This document shows positions 49,723-58,544 of a DNA stretch of 64,000 nucleotides, one piece after another. Below the pieces are notes generated by a model. That model saw only the letters and a list, made by a program, of their open reading frames with translations. It had not been told where the DNA came from and did not search any database. The translations under genes were made by a program, and so were the position numbers. How positions within the stretch are numbered: position 1 is the stretch's first letter; each line of letters starts with the position of its first letter. This DNA is from an uncultured Eubacteriales bacterium (GTDB lineage Bacteria; Bacillota; Clostridia; Saccharofermentanales; Saccharofermentanaceae), in assembly GCA_900314745.1 (NCBI GenBank), contig OMWK01000004.1:62001-126000 (forward strand). Reading direction: 5' to 3'.

Positions 49723-52700
49723 AGAACTTCTCGGCAGGATAGAGCAGGACAAGGTCCTGATGGCTTCCTTTGAGAAGTCGGTGCTTAGTGGGGGTCCCGT
49801 AAATATTACGGGACTTTGTGAGCAGCAGAAGGGTTACCTCATAGCGGCGCTCGCATATAAGTTCGGCAAGAAGCCTGTTGTTATCGTCTCTGATGTAACG
49901 CGCGCCAAGGCGCTGTCCGGAGGTATCGCGCCTTTTGCCGGCAAGGACATACCCGTGCTTAAGCCTGCTGAGCTGTCGCTCGTCTCCGCGGTCGCATCTT
50001 CACACGAGAACGAGAGTGAGCGCGCGGGCGTTATCTCGAAGCTTCTGCGCGCAGACTTTGACGCGGCCATGATATGCGCACCGGCACTTCTCAACAAGAT
50101 GCCGCCTGCCGCCAACATCGAAAAGAAATTCATCAAGCTTTCCCTGGGCAAGAATTACGACCCGGTCAAGCTCGTCTCCGACTTAAGCGAGAGGGGATAC
50201 GAGAGGGTCGGAATGGTCTCCGGTCAGGGCGAGTTCTCCGCGAGGGGAGATGTCATTGACGTGTTCCCGCCGGACATGGACCAGCCGATTCGAATCAGTT
50301 TCTTCGATGACGAGATAGATCAGCTTAAGACATTCAATCCCGACGATCAAAGATCGATTGAGGGAATGAAGAAGGCCGTCATATGCCCGGCTTATATCTA
50401 CACTTACGATGAGGCAGAGCGCGGCAGGTATGCCGATGCGATGCTTCACGCGGCGGCTCCCGACATCAACAAGATGAATGCGAGTTCGAACAGGACGACG
50501 GCAGAGCTTCTCGAGAGATACACCCGTGCGGATGCCGAGGCGGTGAGACAGGGAATGAGGATATCGGCACTCGGAAGATGGATCGGAGTGATCAACGGCG
50601 ATCCCAGGAGCGTGCTCGGATATGTGGACCGCAACAAGATGATCCTCTTCGTCGATGAGTTCTCGGAGGCGAGGAGCCGCATGGACGGCTATACCGCGGA
50701 TTTTGCGGCTAGGATCAAGAGTGCATTCGAATACGGCCAGGCGCCGTCATGTTCCATCGAGTCGCTGTTCAAGGCGCCTGATGCGATGAAGGCTCTGGAT
50801 AAGTTCGGAGGCGCGGTTACGCTCGCCTGTCTGAAGACGGCGTCGAGCGGACTTCCCGGCGGTGAGACTGTCGACTGCAAAGGCATGTCGGAGGAGAACT
50901 GGATCGGTCGTGATGATGCTCTGATCAATTACATCAAGAACGGTGCGGGCGCCTCTTCGACTGATATAACCTTCATGATAACCGGCGCTTCGCGTGTCGA
51001 TTCGTTCAGGAACAGAATGCTCGAGGGCGGAGTGGACATCAATGTTATCCCGGCCGCACTTCCCGCAGGCTTCGAGTATCCTGCCGCGGGACTTATCCTC
51101 ATAGGTGAACAGGAGATATTCGGCAGCGAGAAGAAGCATGTCCAGAAGAAGAGCGGTGGCGCGAGAATAACATTCTTCGGCGATGTCGCTCCGGGCGATT
51201 ATGTAGTTCACGATGTTCACGGAATTGGTCTTTACGAAGGCATCGTAAATCTTAAGATGGGCAAGTCCTCTCAGGACTACCTGAAGATCAACTATGCGAA
51301 GAATGCGGTCATTTATCTGCCCGTAGATAAGATAGACAAGCTCTCCAAATACGTGGGCCCCGGAGGCAAAAGCCCGAAGCTCTCGTCCCTGGATTCACAG
51401 GAGTGGAAGAAGAATGTCGAGAGGGCGAGAAGCTCGGTCAAGAAACTCGCCTTTGACCTCGTCAAACTCTATGCGGTAAGAAGAGCGAACAAGGGCTTCA
51501 CATGCGGTCCCGATGACTCGTATCAGAAGGAGTTCGAAGAGTACTTCCCTTACGATGAGACTGCGGATCAGATCGCGGCGATCAATGATATCAAGAAAGA
51601 TATGGAGTCACCCGTACCGATGGACAGGCTCCTGTGCGGCGACGTCGGCTTCGGCAAGACGGAGGTGGCTTTTCGAGCGATATTCAAGTGCGTCATGAAC
51701 GGAAGGCAGGCATTCATGCTCGCCCCCACGACGCTTCTTGCCCAGCAGCATTACGATAACTTCAGGGAGAGGCTCGGCGGCTTCCCCATAAAGGTGGTCC
51801 TGCTGTCGCGTTTTGTGTCGGCGCAGGAGATGAAGAAGAACCTTCAGGATATCAAGGAGGGGAAGGCGGATGTCGTAATCGGAACGCACCGCATTCTGTC
51901 GGATGACGTTGTGCCGAATAAGCTCGGTCTTCTCGTAGTCGATGAGGAGCAGAGGTTCGGCGTCAACCACAAGGAGAAGATCAAGGCGATGAGAGCCAAC
52001 ATCGATGTGCTGACACTCACGGCGACTCCTATACCGAGAACGCTTCACATGTCCATGTCGGGAATTCGCGACATCTCGATGCTCTCGGAGGCTCCGCAGA
52101 ACCGCCGCCCGGTCCAGACCTACGTCATGGAATACGATGAGGAGATCTGCGTTCAGGCGTGCCTGCGTGAGATATCCAGAGGCGGGCAGATATTCTGGCT
52201 TTATAACAAGACCGCGGACATAGATTCGAAGGCGGCGCGCTTAAAGTCGCTGATGCCGGATACGAGGGTCGTCTACGCACACGGCAAGATGAGCGAGAAC
52301 CAGATGGAGAAGATAGTCGAATCGTTCATACAGGGCGAGGCTGACATACTCGTCTGCACGACAATAATCGAGTCGGGTGTCGACATGCCTAACGTAAACA
52401 CCATGATAGTCGAGGACGCTGAGAAGTTCGGTCTGTCACAGCTTTATCAGATCAAGGGACGTGTCGGCAGGTCCGACCGTCAGGCGTATGCATACATTAC
52501 CTATAACCCCAACAAGGAGATGAACTCCGACGCGCGTAAGAGGCTCATGGCGATACGTGAGTTCACGGAGCTCGGTTCCGGCGTGAAGATCGCCCTTCGT
52601 GATCTCGAGGTAAGAGGTGCCGGCAACCTTCTCGGAGCAGAGCAGCACGGCCAGATGGATGTCATCGGTTATGAGCTGTACTGCCGTATGCTCGACGAGG

Positions 52701-53209
52701 AGATCAAGCATCTTAACGAGACCGGAGACACCGAGTTCAAGCTTCCTTTGCAGGTTAATGTCGAGATCGATTTTGATTCCTACATCCCGCCGTCCTATAT
52801 CGAGGATGAGGCTGCGAGGATGGCGTGCTACAGACGCATCGGCTCCATCGGAAGTCAGAAGGATGCGGATGATCTCATAGATGAGGCGACCGACCGCTAC
52901 GGAACTCCGCCCAAGCAGTTCCTGTTCCTTACAAGCGTCGCACTCATCAAGGCTCTCGCGGGAGAAGCCGGGTTCGAGCGTGTCTGCATCAGGGACACCG
53001 GCGTGCTTTTGTACTTTGCATCTGACCGTAAGGCAGACTTCGAGACTGTAAGCATCCTTCTCGGAATACCCGAGTATCAGGGACGCATACTCTTCTGCGC
53101 ACAGGGCAAGCCGTACCTTCACTACAAGCCGAAGGACAAGGACAGGAGCCGTACGGCGCAGGATGCGATAGACATTCTTAATATATTGATCAATAAGGGT
53201 CCGAAGTAA
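49706..53209 (+). CDS. mfd: Mfd, transcription-repair coupling factor
   Basis: 1167 residues. Order: UvrB-like region, RNA-polymerase-interaction domain (about 490-560, PGDYVVHDVHGIGLYEG in part), superfamily 2 translocase with GDVGFGKTE (about 647), DEEQ box (VVDEEQRFGV), LTATPIPRTL, and the TRG motif region, then the C-terminal UvrA-masking domain. It pushes stalled RNA polymerase off damaged DNA and recruits UvrA. ATG 49706 lies within the end of pth after GAGG; an earlier in-frame TTG at 49670 is unlikely. Confidence 0.95.
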   Translation: MAREIKELLGRIEQDKVLMASFEKSVLSGGPVNITGLCEQQKGYLIAALAYKFGKKPVVIVSDVTRAKALSGGIAPFAGKDIPVLKPAELSLVSAVASSHENESERAGVISKLLRADFDAAMICAPALLNKMPPAANIEKKFIKLSLGKNYDPVKLVSDLSERGYERVGMVSGQGEFSARGDVIDVFPPDMDQPIRISFFDDEIDQLKTFNPDDQRSIEGMKKAVICPAYIYTYDEAERGRYADAMLHAAAPDINKMNASSNRTTAELLERYTRADAEAVRQGMRISALGRWIGVINGDPRSVLGYVDRNKMILFVDEFSEARSRMDGYTADFAARIKSAFEYGQAPSCSIESLFKAPDAMKALDKFGGAVTLACLKTASSGLPGGETVDCKGMSEENWIGRDDALINYIKNGAGASSTDITFMITGASRVDSFRNRMLEGGVDINVIPAALPAGFEYPAAGLILIGEQEIFGSEKKHVQKKSGGARITFFGDVAPGDYVVHDVHGIGLYEGIVNLKMGKSSQDYLKINYAKNAVIYLPVDKIDKLSKYVGPGGKSPKLSSLDSQEWKKNVERARSSVKKLAFDLVKLYAVRRANKGFTCGPDDSYQKEFEEYFPYDETADQIAAINDIKKDMESPVPMDRLLCGDVGFGKTEVAFRAIFKCVMNGRQAFMLAPTTLLAQQHYDNFRERLGGFPIKVVLLSRFVSAQEMKKNLQDIKEGKADVVIGTHRILSDDVVPNKLGLLVVDEEQRFGVNHKEKIKAMRANIDVLTLTATPIPRTLHMSMSGIRDISMLSEAPQNRRPVQTYVMEYDEEICVQACLREISRGGQIFWLYNKTADIDSKAARLKSLMPDTRVVYAHGKMSENQMEKIVESFIQGEADILVCTTIIESGVDMPNVNTMIVEDAEKFGLSQLYQIKGRVGRSDRQAYAYITYNPNKEMNSDARKRLMAIREFTELGSGVKIALRDLEVRGAGNLLGAEQHGQMDVIGYELYCRMLDEEIKHLNETGDTEFKLPLQVNVEIDFDSYIPPSYIEDEAARMACYRRIGSIGSQKDADDLIDEATDRYGTPPKQFLFLTSVALIKALAGEAGFERVCIRDTGVLLYFASDRKADFETVSILLGIPEYQGRILFCAQGKPYLHYKPKDKDRSRTAQDAIDILNILINKGPK

Positions 53210-53268
53210 ATTATCAAGGATTAGTGATATCATTGATTGTATAAACATAAAAGTTATAGGGGGCAATT

Positions 53269-54702
53269 ATGTTAAAGACAGTCAAAGATGTTAAGAAGTT
53301 TATTGAAGAGAATGACATCAGGATGATCGATTTCCGAATGATCGACATCAACGGAAGATGGCATCATCTCACGATCCCTGTAGAGAGATTCAGCGAAGAT
53401 ACAATGACGGCCGGCATCGGCTTTGACGGAAGCAACTACGGTTTTGCTCCGGTCGAGAAGAGTGACATGGTATTCATACCTGACATTCAGAGCGCACAGA
53501 TAGATCCGTTCTGCGAGATACCGACTCTCGCCATGATCGGTGACGTCAGAGTCATCGGCAAGGATGACAATACACCTTTCAACCAGGAGCCCAGAAATGT
53601 CAGCAAGCGTGCCGAGGAGTACATGAAGGAGACCGGCGTTGCCGACACATTCCTCCTCGGACCCGAGTTCGAGTTCTATCTCTTTGACGAGGCTAACTTC
53701 GAGAACAAGCCTCAGGCATCCGGATTCTCGATTGACGGCGAAGAGGCCTTCTGGAACACGGGCAATAACGCGTTCGGCGGCAACGGATACCAGACACCTC
53801 ATCAGGGCGGCTACCACATCGCTCCTCCGCAGGATATCGGTTATGATTACAGATCCCGCGTGACGATGGAGATGGAGAAGCAGGGCATATCCGTCCGCTA
53901 CCATCACCACGAGGTCGGCGGTCCCGGCCAGATGGAGATTGAGGTCGAGTTCGACTCCATGACGAACATGGCTGATAAGACGATGCTCACAAAGTACATC
54001 ATCAAGAACGAGGCAGTAATGGAGGGCAAGACGGCAACATTCATGCCCAAGCCTATCTACGGCGAAGCCGGTTCCGGAATGCATGTCCACATGCTCATGT
54101 TCAAGGACGGCAAGCCCGTATTCTACGATGAGAACGGTTATTCCGGCCTGTCACAGACGGCTATGTACTTCATCGGAGGCATTCTTCGCCACGTTGCTTC
54201 GATCTGCGCGTTCTCGAATCCTTCCACGAATTCGTATAAGAGACTTCTCCCGGGCTTCGAGGCTCCGGTTACGATCGGCTTCGCTACTGCAAACAGATCT
54301 GCGGTCATCCGCATTCCCGCTTATGCGAAGGCTCCCGACAAGAAGAGATTTGAGCTTAGAAACCCCGACGCCACATGCAACCCGTACTACTGCTACGCTG
54401 CAATTCTCATGGCGGGCTTAGACGGCATCAAGAACAAGATCGACCCCGTGGCAGAGGGCTGCGGACCGTATGACTTCAATCTTTTCGAGCTGTCTGAGGA
54501 GGACAAGAAGAAGATAAAGGGCCTGCCGAAGTCCCTGGGCTCCGCGCTCAAGGCCCTCGAAAAGGACCACGCTTACCTGACCGAAGGCGGAGTTTTCCCG
54601 GAGGAGCTCATCAGCCTCTGGATCAAGAACAAGCGAGAGGACCTCAAGAAGCACGTCGCGATGCCTACCCCGATGGAGTACCAGATGTATTACGATCTGT
54701 AA
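53269..54702 (+). CDS. glnA: glutamine synthetase, type I
   Basis: 477 residues of GS-I type: GFDGSNYGF, GPEFEFYLF, HHHEVGGPGQMEIE, GSGMHVHM, NPSTNSYKRLLPGFEAP and ANRSAVIRIP give ammonia, glutamate and ATP sites. The adenylylation loop (NLYDLP in enterics) reads NLFELS, with no Tyr, so control by adenylylation is not expected. It makes glutamine from glutamate and ammonia. GGGGG precedes ATG. It stands alone between mfd and the coiled-coil gene; I see no obvious GlnR-type operator in the 59-bp upstream gap. Confidence 0.95.
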   Translation: MLKTVKDVKKFIEENDIRMIDFRMIDINGRWHHLTIPVERFSEDTMTAGIGFDGSNYGFAPVEKSDMVFIPDIQSAQIDPFCEIPTLAMIGDVRVIGKDDNTPFNQEPRNVSKRAEEYMKETGVADTFLLGPEFEFYLFDEANFENKPQASGFSIDGEEAFWNTGNNAFGGNGYQTPHQGGYHIAPPQDIGYDYRSRVTMEMEKQGISVRYHHHEVGGPGQMEIEVEFDSMTNMADKTMLTKYIIKNEAVMEGKTATFMPKPIYGEAGSGMHVHMLMFKDGKPVFYDENGYSGLSQTAMYFIGGILRHVASICAFSNPSTNSYKRLLPGFEAPVTIGFATANRSAVIRIPAYAKAPDKKRFELRNPDATCNPYYCYAAILMAGLDGIKNKIDPVAEGCGPYDFNLFELSEEDKKKIKGLPKSLGSALKALEKDHAYLTEGGVFPEELISLWIKNKREDLKKHVAMPTPMEYQMYYDL

Positions 54703-54737
54703 TCTATTGTGAATATGTATATATTTCCACAACATAC

Positions 54738-54765
54738 TTGAAATAATTTGTTTACAAAGTATAAT
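54738..54765 (+). promoter_or_regulatory. promoter of the Ala-rich coiled-coil gene
   Basis: TTGAAA (54738-54743), 16 bp, TATAAT (54760-54765) in a very AT-rich stretch; about 40 nt to the GGGGTGG site and ATG 54814. Confidence 0.6.
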
Positions 54766-54813
54766 TCATATATAAGTGATATTTTATTTTTGTAACACTT
54801 AGGGGTGGAAATT

Positions 54814-56103
54814 ATGGGTGGAATACTAGATGTTTTTAAAGGTGGCAAGGGCGAGGACAACGCGCCCGCTGTTGCAGTGACGGGAGAAGTATCGGGAAGC
54901 AGACCCGGAAGTACTCCTTCCAAGGCTCGTAATGCGGCAAATATCGACTCTCCTGCAGCTTCTTATGCGAGAGAGCGTGCGGCTGCGGCAAGAGCTCAGA
55001 TCGAAGCTCGTAAGGCCATGGAGGAGTCCCGTAAGAACAGTGGTTCAGCTAAGCCTGACAAGCCGGAGGAAAAGAAGGATGAGAATAAGCCCGTAGGACT
55101 TAAGGCTCCTATCCGCCGTCCGCCTTCAGCATCAATCAATCACGCACAGGCCGTAGCGGCTCAGAAGGAAGAGCAGCGTCCCGCTGCAAGTGCAGGCAAG
55201 AATGTCGGCAATACTTCTAATACTGTTAAGGCATATAACAATGCCAACAAGTCTCCTGCTACGATCGCTTCCGAGAAGGCCAAGATCGAGTTCGATCAGG
55301 CTAAGGAGCGCGAGGAGAGAGCAGTTAAGGAAGCTGAGAGCGCAGCAACAAAGGCCGAGGAGGCAAGACTCGCAGTTAAGAAGTCCGGTGAGGTCCGTGA
55401 GGCAGCACTGAAGTCCGAGGAGGCAGCTACCAAGGCAGCCAAGACGGCTGAGGACGAGTACAATACAGCTTTGAAGGCTGCTCAGACAGCTCAGGCAGAG
55501 GCAGAGAAGGCCGAGAAGATCGCTCAGGAAGCAATCGCGAAGGCACAGGATGCCATGAAGCTCGCTACTCAGAAGAAGACTGAGTCCGATGCAAGAGTTG
55601 CTGTAGTTAAGGCTGAGGAGAAGGCAAGGAAGGCAGCAGAGGAGTTCGAGCAGGAAGCTAAGAATTCCGCTACACACGCTGAGGAGCTTGCCAAGAGTAC
55701 AGCTCAGAAGGCCGAGGAAGCGAAGATCGCATCCAAGAAGGCTGAAGAGGCTTACGAGCTCGCCAACAGGAAGAAGAAGGAAGAAGACGACAGACTCGCA
55801 GCTGAGAAGGCTGAAGAGGAAGCCAAGATTGCAGCAGCCAAGGCACGTGAGAAGGCTGAGGCAGCAGCTAGGAGAGCTGAGGAAGCTATGGCTGCAGCCC
55901 GTAAGGCTGAAGAAGAGGCAAGAGCCGCTGCAGAGATGGCAGCCGCTGAAGCCAAGAAGGCAGAGGAGCTCGCAGCCGAGAAGGCTAAGCTCGACGCTCT
56001 GGCTGCAGAAGAGGCAAAGGCAGAGGCAGAGCCCTCTGAGGATGAGGCTCCCGAGGCTGACGCCAAGGCGGATCAGAAGCCCGTTGCCGCAGCAGCGAAG
56101 TAA
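54814..56103 (+). CDS. Ala/Glu/Lys-rich long coiled-coil protein
   Basis: 429 residues. After a short Gly-rich start (MGGILDVFKGGKG) and a disordered region to about residue 140, the rest to about 400 is continuous Ala/Glu/Lys helix with irregular repeats such as KAEEAARAAAE and KKAEEAYELANRKK; no Pro or Gly breaks it. TolA-like and cell-shape scaffolds look like this, but without signal peptide or membrane span this one is cytosolic. ATG 54814 preferred over an in-frame GTG at 54805 that lies in the ribosome site. Its composition resembles the tail of the epimerase-like protein at 33.7 kb. Function unknown. Confidence 0.7.
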   Translation: MGGILDVFKGGKGEDNAPAVAVTGEVSGSRPGSTPSKARNAANIDSPAASYARERAAAARAQIEARKAMEESRKNSGSAKPDKPEEKKDENKPVGLKAPIRRPPSASINHAQAVAAQKEEQRPAASAGKNVGNTSNTVKAYNNANKSPATIASEKAKIEFDQAKEREERAVKEAESAATKAEEARLAVKKSGEVREAALKSEEAATKAAKTAEDEYNTALKAAQTAQAEAEKAEKIAQEAIAKAQDAMKLATQKKTESDARVAVVKAEEKARKAAEEFEQEAKNSATHAEELAKSTAQKAEEAKIASKKAEEAYELANRKKKEEDDRLAAEKAEEEAKIAAAKAREKAEAAARRAEEAMAAARKAEEEARAAAEMAAAEAKKAEELAAEKAKLDALAAEEAKAEAEPSEDEAPEADAKADQKPVAAAAK

Positions 56104-56128
56104 TCGCCGGAACAAATTACCGAATCAG

Positions 56129-56155
56129 AAAGCCGCCGTTTGGCGGCTTTTATTT
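56129..56155 (+). terminator. terminator before the tRNA gene
   Basis: AAAGCCGCC (56129-56137), loop GTTT, GGCGGCTTT (56142-56150), then TATTTT. Confidence 0.9.
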
Positions 56156-56161
56156 TGGCTG

Positions 56162-56170
56162 TGGTATACT
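56162..56170 (+). promoter_or_regulatory. extended -10 promoter of the tRNA gene
   Basis: TGGTATACT: TG-N extension and TATACT at 56165-56170, 9 nt before the first tRNA base, directly after the preceding terminator. Confidence 0.6.
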
Positions 56171-56179
56171 TGGTTGTAC

Positions 56180-56254
56180 GCCTCCATAGTTTAATGGATA
56201 GAACAGCAGTTTCCGGTACTGCTGGTACGGGTTCGATTCCTGTTGGAGGTGCCA
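56180..56254 (+). tRNA. tRNA-Arg (anticodon CCG)
   Basis: 75 nt including an encoded CCA. Acceptor GCCTCCA (56180-56186) pairs with TGGAGGT (56244-56250, one G-U), discriminator G. Anticodon stem GCAGT/ACTGC encloses the loop TTCCGGT with anticodon CCG, reading CGG arginine codons. T arm contains GGTTCGATTCC. Confidence 0.95.
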
Positions 56255-56263
56255 GTCGAAAGC

Positions 56264-56463
56264 AAACCACCCCTCGCTACGTACTCGGCGCAGAGCGCCT
56301 GCGTAAGTCCGCTCGGGGGTGGTTTGTTTCTCCACAGAACTTGCAGCGCAGGGGTTTGCTCACTCCACAGAATCTCGCTACGTACTCCGCGCTTCGCTTG
56401 TGCGTAAGTCCGCTGTCCGCTCGAAGGGGTGTGGTCTGGCGCTACTAGGCGGAAGTCCGCTCG
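56264..56463. repeat. structured repeat region downstream of tRNA-Arg
   Basis: The 227 bp between the tRNA and the DUF3021 gene hold no gene. AAACCACCCC (56264-56273) and GGGGTGGTTT (56316-56325) form a long hairpin that may end the tRNA transcript; its inner part contains GGCGCAGAGCGCC. CTCGCTACGTACTC occurs at 56273-56286 and 56374-56387, TGCGTAAGTCCGCT at 56300-56313 and 56401-56414, and TCCACAGAA at 56331 and 56364. A third partial copy AAGTCCGCTCG ends at 56463. Probably a dispersed intergenic repeat. Confidence 0.7.
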
Positions 56464-56481
56464 AGGGCGTGGCGTTTGGCA

Positions 56482-56901
56482 CTACTGTTTATTCTTTTCC
56501 TGGATTTCTTTGATGAGCTTGTCCTGCTTCTTCGCATCTTTGAAGACGCGGTAATAGTAGTAGCCGGCGCCGAGGATGTATACGATCACGAATGACCTTA
56601 TGAACTCGAACCAGCCTCTCGGGGATACAGGTTCGATAAGGCTTATGATGAATACGACAAGGCAACAAAGACCGAGGGAGAGGACGAACTGTATCAGTAT
56701 CATCAGAAGAGGGCTGAAGCGGGTCAGAAGCTTATGCAGCGACAGTACGAATACTGCGATCGCACAGAAGATGAACATAGCAATTACATTGGCGTTGCTG
56801 GTCTCGCTTCCGTAGAAGAAGTTGGTTATCGCTCCGACGACTGAGATTATCGTATAGGAGCAGCACAGCTCCAGTAATGTCTCTTTCAAATATTCTCTCA
56901 T
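56482..56901 (-). CDS. DUF3021 membrane protein, likely LytTR-system inhibitor
   Basis: 139 residues with four spans and a basic/acidic C-terminal helix; length and topology match DUF3021. In streptococcal LytTR regulatory systems (HdrRM, BrsRM) a small membrane protein encoded beside a LytTR regulator holds it inactive. Here its start overlaps the LytTR stop by 4 bp (ATGA), the same tight coupling. I infer that it restrains the LytTR protein at the membrane; the releasing signal is unknown. Confidence 0.78.
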   Translation of the reverse strand: MREYLKETLLELCCSYTIISVVGAITNFFYGSETSNANVIAMFIFCAIAVFVLSLHKLLTRFSPLLMILIQFVLSLGLCCLVVFIISLIEPVSPRGWFEFIRSFVIVYILGAGYYYYRVFKDAKKQDKLIKEIQEKNKQ

Positions 56902-57371
56902 TCTGATAATCTCCTCATTCTCTGAAGATACTCCGTGAAGCTCTTCTTGTAGGACCTGTTGATGCAGATCCTCTCACCGTTGTCGAACGAAGCGTAGACC
57001 TTCATGTTGAGGTCGGGCTTCAGCTGCTTGATCTTATATATATTAATCAGATTAGACTTCGATACTCTTACGAATCCGTAGTTCCACAGCTGCTCCTCGC
57101 AGGCTACGAGGGTGGTCATCAGGCGGTATACGCCATTCTTCGTATAAGCGAACAGCTTCCTGTCGATGTGGTCGAGGTAGTAGATATCGCCGGGGTCGAG
57201 GATGATATCGATACCGTCGTCCAGGTCTTCGTCGGCAGGCCGTCCCTTAAGAGACGGCCTGTCTGAATTGGCTATGTCGATGATCTGCTTTATGGCAGGG
57301 CGCATGCTCGAATAATATATGTCCACGCGCTCTTCTGCCGTATTCTTGTCTTCGTAAAGATTAAGTCTCAT
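56898..57371 (-). CDS. LytTR-family DNA-binding regulator without receiver domain
   Basis: 157 residues. The C-terminal 95 form a LytTR domain: DIYYLDHIDRKLFAYTKNGVY (in part), NYGFVRVSKSNLINIYKI and the final basic strand-loop NGERICINRSYKK. The N-terminal 60 residues are not a response-regulator receiver. It follows directly (0 bp) after an alpha/beta hydrolase gene and precedes DUF3021, forming one operon. A perfect LytTR-type operator, two 9-bp direct repeats 12 bp apart, lies upstream of the hydrolase, suggesting autoactivation. Confidence 0.88.
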   Translation of the reverse strand: MRLNLYEDKNTAEERVDIYYSSMRPAIKQIIDIANSDRPSLKGRPADEDLDDGIDIILDPGDIYYLDHIDRKLFAYTKNGVYRLMTTLVACEEQLWNYGFVRVSKSNLINIYKIKQLKPDLNMKVYASFDNGERICINRSYKKSFTEYLQRMRRLSE

Positions 57372-58331
57372 TTATACTCCAACTGATGTGAGAAAGTTCC
57401 CGACGCTGTCCATGTATCCGTCGGCATCATCGATGATGCCTTCGATATGGGCGCTGTCGACGTGAAGGATCGCGCTTCCTTCGCTCGTAATATTATCATA
57501 TATCTGCTCCACATACTGAGGGAGGCAGACCTCGTCGCGGTCGGATACGATGATGAGCACGGGAAGCTCAATCCGGGAAGCAACTTCGATGGTATCGGCA
57601 TCGTCCCAGTCAATCCTGTCGAATGTGCTCATGAAAGACTTGCTGGTGCCGATTAGAAAGTTTGTAACTGGTGAATGTGCCCCCTCTTCTCCGTCGCCGA
57701 ACATGAGTCGGAGCATGAGTTCCATGCCGGGTACAGGGGAATCGCAGATGACAGCGTCAGCTGCTTCAGCCTCGCCGGGAACAACATTTGCTGCGTAGAT
57801 GACGGCTGTCTGGGCGCCCATGGACTGACCGTGGACGATTACCTTATCGTAGCCCAGAGTCTGTCTTGCATATGCAACCATCGCCTCCACATCGAGCTCC
57901 TCGTTAATGCCGAATGTTACTCGGTCATCTCCGTTGCTGCCGCAGCCTCTCTGGTCTATAGCGATAACGTCGTATCCGTCCTGAAGGTAGCCTTCTGCAA
58001 GAGGATAAATACTTACTCTGTCTCCGCCTGCGCCGTGAACCAGGACTACACATGTGTCGCTGCCCTGCTCGAAAAGCGTACCCGGTACGAGATTACCGTC
58101 TTCCGCCACTGTGCTCACGTCAACACCTTGATACTCAGCATTGAATGCATCGATGTCATATCCCCAGAGCTCGAGCTGCTTCAAGCTGTTCTCGCATGTG
58201 TTCTTGCCTTCGTTCTGATGAAGTATCTTATCTGAGATGACGCCGCCCGTTACGATCGATCCGCCGATGGCAACTGCTGCGATCACGACTGCTGTAATAA
58301 CCAATCCCTTAATAATCTTGTTCTTTCCCAT
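57372..58331 (-). CDS. membrane-anchored alpha/beta hydrolase
   Basis: 319 residues. One N-terminal span (GLVITAVVIAAVAIGGSIVTG, about 9-30) places the enzyme on the outer face. The catalytic part has VHGAGGDRVS (oxyanion), GQSMGAQ (Ser nucleophile), IVSDRDEVC (acid) and DSAHIEG (His). Similar proteins are Bacillus YqkD/YtmA-type peptidase or esterase relatives; substrate unknown. It is the first gene of the LytTR-DUF3021 operon and the likely output of that regulator. AAGGAG precedes the ATG. Confidence 0.85.
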   Translation of the reverse strand: MGKNKIIKGLVITAVVIAAVAIGGSIVTGGVISDKILHQNEGKNTCENSLKQLELWGYDIDAFNAEYQGVDVSTVAEDGNLVPGTLFEQGSDTCVVLVHGAGGDRVSIYPLAEGYLQDGYDVIAIDQRGCGSNGDDRVTFGINEELDVEAMVAYARQTLGYDKVIVHGQSMGAQTAVIYAANVVPGEAEAADAVICDSPVPGMELMLRLMFGDGEEGAHSPVTNFLIGTSKSFMSTFDRIDWDDADTIEVASRIELPVLIIVSDRDEVCLPQYVEQIYDNITSEGSAILHVDSAHIEGIIDDADGYMDSVGNFLTSVGV

Positions 58332-58408
58332 TGTCTTAAAACTCCTTCATGTTTTTCCTTGATGAGTTCACTTTAGCAAAGCCCCAAAAGCCGCGTCGGA
58401 AAATCTGC

Positions 58409-58438
58409 ACAAGTTGCATAAGGAGGTGTACAAGTTGC
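58409..58438 (-). promoter_or_regulatory. LytTR-type operator: 9-bp direct repeats with 12-bp spacing
   Basis: ACAAGTTGC at 58409-58417 and again at 58430-58438, i.e. identical 9-mers with a 21-bp repeat distance, two helical turns. AgrA-like LytTR proteins bind direct repeats with this geometry. A minus-strand TAAAGT (58375-58370) could be the -10 box, without a good -35, as expected for an activated promoter with the operator about 60 bp upstream of the start. Confidence 0.75.
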
Positions 58439-58506
58439 GGATAATGGCCGTCAAAGCCTTATATTACGGTATATATAGACGCGTATCTATATGTCAAATA
58501 AAGGGT

Positions 58507-58535
58507 TTTACAAAGTCGGATTCTGTATTTATAAT
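58507..58535 (+). promoter_or_regulatory. promoter giving a leaderless Na/Pi symporter mRNA
   Basis: TTTACA (58507-58512), 17 bp, TATAAT (58530-58535); ATG 58545 follows after 9 nt without a Shine-Dalgarno. Confidence 0.65.
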
Positions 58536-58544
58536 ACGTGGTGT

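Noticed and set aside
55132..56115. 327-codon Leu/Cys-rich frame opposite the coiled-coil gene.
   Set aside because: Antisense shadow of Ala/Glu/Lys repeats; composition artefact, no start signals.
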